A DNA stretch of 11,116 bases, from the NCBI GenBank assembly GCA_964493015.1, contig CAZBLU010000046.1, forward strand, positions 1-11,116, read 5' to 3'. A model generated the notes under the pieces. The model searched no databases and had not been told where the DNA came from. It saw only the letters and a list, made by a program, of their open reading frames with translations. Shown piece after piece: positions 7,038 through 11,116 of the stretch (its first letter is position 1; every line of letters begins with the position of its first letter). The translations under genes were made by a program, and so were the position numbers. Source of the stretch: Caldimicrobium sp964493015. Its GTDB lineage: Bacteria > Desulfobacterota > Thermodesulfobacteria > Thermodesulfobacteriales > Thermodesulfobacteriaceae.

Positions 7038-7194
7038 CTGAAAAATATCTTTCGAGCTTTGCTATAAACTCTTCATCCAAAAAGTAGTCAAGAAAGAAGG
7101 GGCAAGGCTCTTCAGGAAGCTCTAAGAGCTCAAGGAATGAGGGGATAGGGGAGTTTTTTCCCAAGTGTGTGGATGAAAAGTGTGTTTCAAAATT
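7024..7194 (-). pseudogene. C-terminal remnant of an unidentified protein gene
   Basis: A stop-free minus-strand stretch of 56 codons ends in TAA at 7026-7024 and looks like real protein. It contains THFSSTHLGKNSP, then PSFLELLELPEEPCPFFLD, then YFLDEEFIAKLERYFSG and the end YRF. It is rich in acidic and aromatic residues with amphipathic helix patterning, unlike the surrounding non-coding bases. The frame is closed by TAA at 7197-7195, and there is no ATG or GTG. The only start is a TTG at 7164 with no ribosome site, so it reads as the tail of a decayed or interrupted gene. I do not recognise the family. A tiny TTG-initiated protein of about 46 residues is the alternative. Confidence 0.4.
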
Positions 7195-7219
7195 TTAACA
7201 TTTAAGTTCAAGTAAATTG

Positions 7220-7228
7220 TGCTAAAAT
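7220..7228 (+). promoter_or_regulatory. Extended -10 promoter for serA
   Basis: TGC-TAAAAT (7220-7228) matches an extended -10 element. No good -35 box lies 16-18 bases upstream; TTTAAG at 7201-7206 is the nearest. Transcription would begin near 7235, leaving a leader of about 54 bases that ends in a strong GAGGAGG ribosome site (7274-7280), 8 bases before the serA ATG. The leader is too short for the known glycine or SAM riboswitches. Confidence 0.48.
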
Positions 7229-7288
7229 AAGCAAATAGCTGTTAGTTAAAGAAGGTGATTAAATAAGATTAAAGAGGAGGTTGTTTAT

Positions 7289-8869
7289 ATGAAGGTTCTC
7301 ATTTCTGATACTCTTTCTGAGGAAGGTATTGAGATTTTGAAGGAGGCTGGATTAGAAGTTATCTATAAACCTGGCCTCTCTCCAGAAGATTTAAAAAAGG
7401 AAATTCAGGATGTAGATGGTCTAATTATAAGGAGTGGCACTAAAGTAACAGGAGAGATTATTAAAAATGCTACTAAACTAAAAGTTATTGGGCGAGCTGG
7501 CACTGGGCTTGACAATGTGGATATACAAGCGGCCAATGAGAAGGGAATTGTAGTGATGAATGTCCCTGGAGGTAATACCCTCTCTGCTGCGGAGCATACC
7601 CTTGCTCTTCTCTTTGCTCTTGCTCGTAAGATTCCCCAGGCTAATCAATCAGTAAAAGAGGGGCGCTGGGAGAGGAAAAAATTCATGGGAGTAGAGCTAA
7701 ATGGAAAGACCCTTGGGATTATAGGACTGGGGAGGATTGGCAGTATTGTAGCTGAACGAGCCCTGTGTCTAAAAATGCAAGTCCTTGCCTATGACCCTTT
7801 TGTTAGCCCAGAGTTTGCTGCTAAAAAGGGGATTGAATTAGTATCCCTTGAAGAACTCTATAGGAGAGCTGACTTTATTACCATCCATACACCCCTTACT
7901 AAGGAGACCTATCATCTTATTGATAGGAAGGCCTTAGCTAAAATGAAAAAGGGTGTATACATCATCAATTGTGCCAGAGGTGGAATTATTGACGAAGGGG
8001 CCCTTTATGAAGCCTTGGTCTCGGGGCAGGTTGCAGGTGCTGCTCTTGATGTTTTTGAAAAGGAACCTCCTGATCCCCACTCTCCCCTCCTCAAACTGGA
8101 AAATGTAATTACCACACCTCATCTTGGAGCTTCTACCATTGAAGCCCAAAAAGTGGTGGCCATAGAAATAGCTAAGCAAGTAGTTGATTATCTTCTGCAT
8201 GGCATAGTAAGAAATGCCGTAAATGTTCCTTCCATCAGTGCTGAGGCCCTAAAAGTAGTGGCCCCTGTCTTAAATCTTGCTGAAAAAATTGGACTTCTTT
8301 CGGCGCAAATTGCTGAAGGTGCCATAGAGGAGGTAGAGATAACCTATAAGGGAGAGCTCTCTAAGCTTGAGACAAAACCTGTTACTCTCTCCTTAGTGAA
8401 AGGGTTACTTACTCCTTTCTTAAAGGAAGATGTAAACTATGTTAATGCCCTTTTAAGGGCTAAGGAGAGAAACATAAAAATCACAGAATCTAAAACCGAG
8501 GAAACTGAAGACTTTACTTCTCTCATCAGTGTCAAAATCCACCATACTCAAGGAGAAACCCTTGTCGAAGGCACTCTCTTTGGTAAAAAGGAACCAAGGA
8601 TTGTGAGGATAAATGGCTTTAGATTGGATGCTTTACCTGAGGGCCACATGCTTTATATTTTTAATGAGGACAAACCTGGTGTTATTGGAAAGATTGGCAC
8701 CATACTTGGGAAACATAAGTTAAATATCTCTCGTATGTATGTAGGGCAAGATCCTATGAAAAAGAGGAATGTAATCCTTTTAAGCTTAGATCAGCCTCCC
8801 CATGAGGAGGCTCTAAGGGAGCTACAAGTGGAAGAAAGTGTCTATTTGGTGAAACCCTTGGAATTATGA
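7289..8869 (+). CDS. serA: D-3-phosphoglycerate dehydrogenase, long form with ACT domain
   Basis: This 526-residue enzyme makes 3-phosphohydroxypyruvate from 3-phosphoglycerate with NAD+, the first step of serine synthesis. The substrate domain is split (about 1-98 and 283-310) around the NAD-binding Rossmann domain with GLGRIG (146-151) and the acidic D169 ending its second strand. The catalytic set is complete: R230 in NCARGG, E259 in FEKEP and H278 in TPHLGAS. Residues about 315-445 form the intervening (ASB) domain of the long type I form. About 453-526 is a C-terminal ACT domain opening FNEDKPGVIGKIG, which usually senses serine for feedback inhibition. The start is well supported by GAGGAGG at the right distance. 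It overlaps rlmN by four bases (ATGA), so the two are almost certainly one operon with coupled translation. Specificity for 3-phosphoglycerate over other 2-hydroxyacids follows from the ASB-ACT layout. Confidence 0.95.
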   Translation: MKVLISDTLSEEGIEILKEAGLEVIYKPGLSPEDLKKEIQDVDGLIIRSGTKVTGEIIKNATKLKVIGRAGTGLDNVDIQAANEKGIVVMNVPGGNTLSAAEHTLALLFALARKIPQANQSVKEGRWERKKFMGVELNGKTLGIIGLGRIGSIVAERALCLKMQVLAYDPFVSPEFAAKKGIELVSLEELYRRADFITIHTPLTKETYHLIDRKALAKMKKGVYIINCARGGIIDEGALYEALVSGQVAGAALDVFEKEPPDPHSPLLKLENVITTPHLGASTIEAQKVVAIEIAKQVVDYLLHGIVRNAVNVPSISAEALKVVAPVLNLAEKIGLLSAQIAEGAIEEVEITYKGELSKLETKPVTLSLVKGLLTPFLKEDVNYVNALLRAKERNIKITESKTEETEDFTSLISVKIHHTQGETLVEGTLFGKKEPRIVRINGFRLDALPEGHMLYIFNEDKPGVIGKIGTILGKHKLNISRMYVGQDPMKKRNVILLSLDQPPHEEALRELQVEESVYLVKPLEL

Positions 8870-9969
8870 AGAAAAAGCTTAACTTGAGGAATTACACTTT
8901 AGAGGAATTAAGGAGCCTGATTTCCGAGCTTGGGGAGCAAGCCTTTCGTGCAGACCAGGTCTATCACTGGATAACCTGTAGGGCTGCAACCTCCTTTGAG
9001 GAAATGACTAATCTGCCTAAAAGCCTTCGCTTGAGGCTTAGTGAAACCTTTGCCCTTGATCTTCCTGAGATAATTGATATCCATAGAGATGAAGAGGGAA
9101 CTACTAAGTTTGCTCTAAAACTTGAGGACTCAGAAATTATAGAGACTGTGCTCATCCCTGAGCGAGATCACTTTACCCTTTGTCTTTCCACTCAGGTAGG
9201 CTGTGCTCTTGGATGTAAATTCTGTCTCACAGGTAGATCTGGCTTTGTAAGGAATTTAAAGGTCTATGAAATCCTTTCTCAAGTAGTCATAGCTAAAAGG
9301 TATCTTCAAGAAAAGGGGGAGACCCTACCTTTACGGAACATAGTCTTTATGGGTATGGGAGAACCCTTGGCTAATTATAAAAACCTGGTTAAAAGTTTGA
9401 TTATCTTAGAAGATAAGAGGGGCTTTAACTTTTCTCGAAAGAGGCTTACTGTTTCTACGGCAGGCTTAGTCAAGGAGATGAAGGCCTTGGCTAAGGATTT
9501 CCCCACAGCCTTAGCTATTTCCCTTCATGCCCCAAATGACCAAATTAGAAGAGAGCTTATGCCCATAGCCAAAAAGTATTCCATAGAGGAGATCCTTACT
9601 GCCCTTAAAGCCTTCCCCCGAGTTAAAAATGGACGCCACACCATAGAATATATACTACTTAAAGGTATTAACGCCTCGCTTAAGGAGGCTGAAGAACTGG
9701 CCAGAATTTTAGCAGGATTTCCTGTTAAGGTTAATCTCATTCCCTTTAATCCTCACCCAGAACTTCCCTTTGTAAGACCCGGTGAAGATGAAGTCTTAGC
9801 CTTTCAGAAATATCTTCTCAGTAAGGGAATTTTAACCACTGTCCGCAAGAGCAAGGGGTTAAAGATCTCTGCTGCCTGTGGCCACCTGCGAAGGAGGGTT
9901 TTAGGGAAAGGACTAAGCCCAAACCCCACTTATGGAGAATCCACAATTAGGGCAAGCACCTTCCTTTAA
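8866..9969 (+). CDS. rlmN: Dual-specificity rRNA/tRNA adenine-C2 methyltransferase RlmN (radical SAM)
   Basis: The 367-residue enzyme methylates C2 of A2503 in 23S rRNA, and in studied bacteria A37 of some tRNAs, using two SAM molecules. The radical SAM cluster motif is C113-x3-C117-x2-C120 in GCALGCKFC. C106 (TLCLSTQ) corresponds to E. coli C118, and C338 (SAACGHL) to the methyl-carrying C355; both essential mechanism cysteines are therefore present. GMGEPL (163-168) binds SAM, and an N-terminal helical RNA-binding region (about 5-60) precedes the barrel. The ATG lies inside the serA stop (4-base overlap) with no separate promoter. After the conserved core the protein runs about 25 residues further, and the last 57 bases overlap the 3' end of the opposite-strand amrS gene. 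This tail is not a recognised part of the family. The function call is firm; tRNA activity is by analogy. Confidence 0.95.
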   Translation: MKKKLNLRNYTLEELRSLISELGEQAFRADQVYHWITCRAATSFEEMTNLPKSLRLRLSETFALDLPEIIDIHRDEEGTTKFALKLEDSEIIETVLIPERDHFTLCLSTQVGCALGCKFCLTGRSGFVRNLKVYEILSQVVIAKRYLQEKGETLPLRNIVFMGMGEPLANYKNLVKSLIILEDKRGFNFSRKRLTVSTAGLVKEMKALAKDFPTALAISLHAPNDQIRRELMPIAKKYSIEEILTALKAFPRVKNGRHTIEYILLKGINASLKEAEELARILAGFPVKVNLIPFNPHPELPFVRPGEDEVLAFQKYLLSKGILTTVRKSKGLKISAACGHLRRRVLGKGLSPNPTYGESTIRASTFL

Positions 9970-10929
9970 ATTATTTCGTAACACGGAAAAACCATATCTC
10001 TCAAGTAAAAGGGTATTACATTTGGGACAAAAGGTATTTTCTGTCTCATTCCCTGGCACATTTCCTATGTAAATGTAATATAATCCCTCTTCTTTGCCAA
10101 TAAAGTATGCCTTTTGCAAGGTTTCAAGAGGGGTATAGGGTTTATGTAACATCTTATATTGAGGATAAAAGCGAGAGATATGCCAGGGGGTATCTGGCCC
10201 AAGCTCGTCCCTGATAAATCTTACAAGCTCTCTTAATTCACCTTCGTCGTCATTTTCACCTGGGATCACCAAGGTAGTAATTTCTACCCAGATGCCCAGT
10301 TGTTTTAAGTATTTCAGATTATCAAGGACTGGTCTTAATTTGGCCTTACAGATCCTTTGATAAAAGCCCTCGGTAAAGGCCTTTAAATCCACATTGATCC
10401 CGTGGAGATAGGGTTTAATGAGATCAAGGGCCTCCTTGGTCATATATCCATTGGAAACAAAGACATTTTTTAGCCCCTCCCTTACTGCCAACTTGGCACA
10501 ATCAAGAGCAAACTCGAAAAAGACTGTGGGCTCTGTATAAGTATAAGAAATACTTTTGGACCCACTTCCCAGGGCTAATCTAACTATCTCCTTAGGGGAA
10601 TGCGGTTTTCCTGGAATATTCGTAGGATATAATTGAGGATACTGAGAAATTTCATAATTTTGACAAAAGGAGCACCTAAAATTACACCCTACTGTAGCAA
10701 TAGAATAGGAATAGCTTCCTGGCAAAAAGTGATAAAGAGGTTTCTTTTCAATGGGATCTACATGCTCTGCAATAATTTTTCCGTAAACAAGAGAATATAA
10801 GACTCCCTCTTCATTATATCTCACTCCACAAAGCCCCCTTTTCCCAGGGGAGACAATACAGTGATGATGACAAAGATGACATCGAACCTTCTTTTCTTCC
10901 AAAGGTTCATAGAGTAAGGCCTCTTTCAT
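9913..10929 (-). CDS. amrS: AmmeMemoRadiSam system radical SAM enzyme (AmrS-like)
   Basis: The 338-residue protein is a radical SAM enzyme related to pyruvate-formate-lyase activases and named for its genomic co-occurrence with MEMO1- and AMMECR1-family proteins. Its biochemical substrate is unsettled. An N-terminal zinc-like site uses C17, C20, C24 and C34. The cluster motif is C82-x3-C86-x2-C89 in VGCNFRCSFCQN. TYTEPTVFFE (130-139), VSNGY (158-162), VDLKAF (180-185) and HISRFYPQY (250-258) are typical of the family. A C-terminal zinc-ribbon-like site uses C301, C304, C326 and C329, followed by the usual Gly-Val-Trp end. The ribosome site AGGA (10943-10940) overlaps the stop of the preceding minus-strand gene, 12 bp away, suggesting an operon. 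Neither a MEMO nor an AMMECR1 gene is in the window. The last 57 bases overlap rlmN tail to tail. Older annotations may call it a PFL activase. Confidence 0.9.
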   Translation of the reverse strand: MKEALLYEPLEEKKVRCHLCHHHCIVSPGKRGLCGVRYNEEGVLYSLVYGKIIAEHVDPIEKKPLYHFLPGSYSYSIATVGCNFRCSFCQNYEISQYPQLYPTNIPGKPHSPKEIVRLALGSGSKSISYTYTEPTVFFEFALDCAKLAVREGLKNVFVSNGYMTKEALDLIKPYLHGINVDLKAFTEGFYQRICKAKLRPVLDNLKYLKQLGIWVEITTLVIPGENDDEGELRELVRFIRDELGPDTPWHISRFYPQYKMLHKPYTPLETLQKAYFIGKEEGLYYIYIGNVPGNETENTFCPKCNTLLLERYGFSVLRNNLKEGACPNCGFSISGVWA

Positions 10930-10941
10930 GATTAAATTTTC

Positions 10942-11116
10942 CTATTTAAAAAGCCATTTTAGTATACCTATCAAAGCAAAGACCTGGCCTGTCCAAAAAA
11001 TAAACATCCATTTGATAAGACTACCCTTCAATTGATATATCTCCTTAGTTAGATCAGCTCTTAGCTTCTCTATCTCTTTAGTCAGGTCAGACTTGACTTT
11101 CTCTACCTCTACCTTA
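10942..11116 (-). CDS. Small coiled-coil protein with C-terminal membrane anchor (DUF1640-like), 5' end outside window
   Basis: The last 57 codons of a minus-strand gene are visible, ending in TAG at 10944-10942. The first 31 residues are a highly charged coiled coil with near-exact 11-residue units: DLTKEIEKLRA, then DLTKEIYQLKG. The rest (about 33-56) is hydrophobic and Trp-rich (KWMFIFW, then VFALIGILKWLF) and ends in Lys, as a single C-terminal transmembrane anchor would. This layout matches the common bacterial coiled-coil/TM proteins annotated as DUF1640 or similar; none of the bacterial ones has a firm function that I can cite. It sits 12 bp upstream of amrS, and its stop codon is part of the amrS ribosome site, so the two are likely translationally coupled. 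The start and full length cannot be seen. Confidence 0.72.
   Translation of the reverse strand, partial: KVEVEKVKSDLTKEIEKLRADLTKEIYQLKGSLIKWMFIFWTGQVFALIGILKWLFK

Larger units (their letters stand above)
6766..7288. other. Divergent intergenic region between the deaminase gene and serA
   Basis: This 523-bp stretch is the only long one without an intact gene. From left to right it holds the duplicated start segment and leader of the deaminase, the deaminase promoter with two TTGACT boxes, an AT-rich section (6894-6994) where I see only weak CTTATC/GATAAG symmetry, an 8-bp perfect inverted repeat (6995-7037), a protein-like minus-strand remnant (7024-7194), and the serA promoter and ribosome site. 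No tRNA, known riboswitch fold or repeat array is recognisable. Confidence 0.7.

Noticed and set aside
7240..7265. Tiny leader ORF (GTG ATT AAA TAA) before serA
   Set aside because: Three codons with an unremarkable upstream context and no repeated serine codons; chance is the simpler explanation.
1..11116. CRISPR array, prophage, insertion sequence or defence island
   Set aside because: I saw no regularly spaced repeats, transposase, integrase or nuclease motifs, and the intact genes are recognisable metabolic, modification or envelope families or a small membrane protein.

Overview
The window looks like chromosomal DNA from a Gram-negative, probably thermophilic anaerobe. An outer-membrane porin tail indicates a diderm cell. 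The DNA is AT-leaning, arginine is mostly AGA/AGG, the proteins are rich in Lys and Glu, and genes are packed with tiny gaps or overlaps. Free-standing archaeal-style enzymes (a RibD-C-type reductase and an AmrS-type radical SAM enzyme) fit a Thermodesulfobacterium/Caldimicrobium-like lineage best. That assignment is inference from gene style; no marker gene in the window proves it.

Layout. (1) 1-752: 3' end of an OprB-like porin, followed by a probable hairpin terminator. (2) 914-2195: a two-gene + strand operon, a CDP-alcohol phosphatidyltransferase overlapping a stand-alone RibD-C-type reductase. It is driven by a near-consensus sigma70-type promoter placed so close to the ATG that the transcript should be leaderless. 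(3) 2199-6765: three minus-strand genes, transcribed in the order MTA/SAH-type deaminase, acetyl-CoA synthetase, iron-containing alcohol dehydrogenase. A strong promoter precedes the first, a weaker candidate precedes the second, and a GC-rich hairpin lies between the second and third. (4) 6766-7288: a divergent intergenic region of 523 bp. It holds both promoters, a duplicated translation-start segment, an inverted repeat and a 56-codon protein-like stretch with no credible start, probably the tail of a decayed gene. (5) 7289-9969: serA and rlmN overlap by 4 bases on the + strand. (6) 9913-11116: minus-strand amrS, preceded by the end of a small coiled-coil/membrane-anchor protein. The 3' end of amrS overlaps the 3' end of rlmN by 57 bp.

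How the genes may work together. Acetyl-CoA synthetase and the alcohol dehydrogenase belong to two-carbon/alcohol metabolism. SerA opens serine synthesis, which feeds one-carbon units and methionine/SAM. RlmN and AmrS are both radical SAM enzymes, and the amidohydrolase belongs to a family that deaminates SAM by-products (S-adenosylhomocysteine, methylthioadenosine, 5'-deoxyadenosine). A SAM-use and SAM-salvage theme is therefore plausible, though it is not shown by operon structure. I did not find a CRISPR array, insertion sequence, phage gene or RNA gene. Most of the window is ordinary metabolism; the most unusual parts are the translation-start arrangements and the gene remnant in the 6766-7288 intergenic region.
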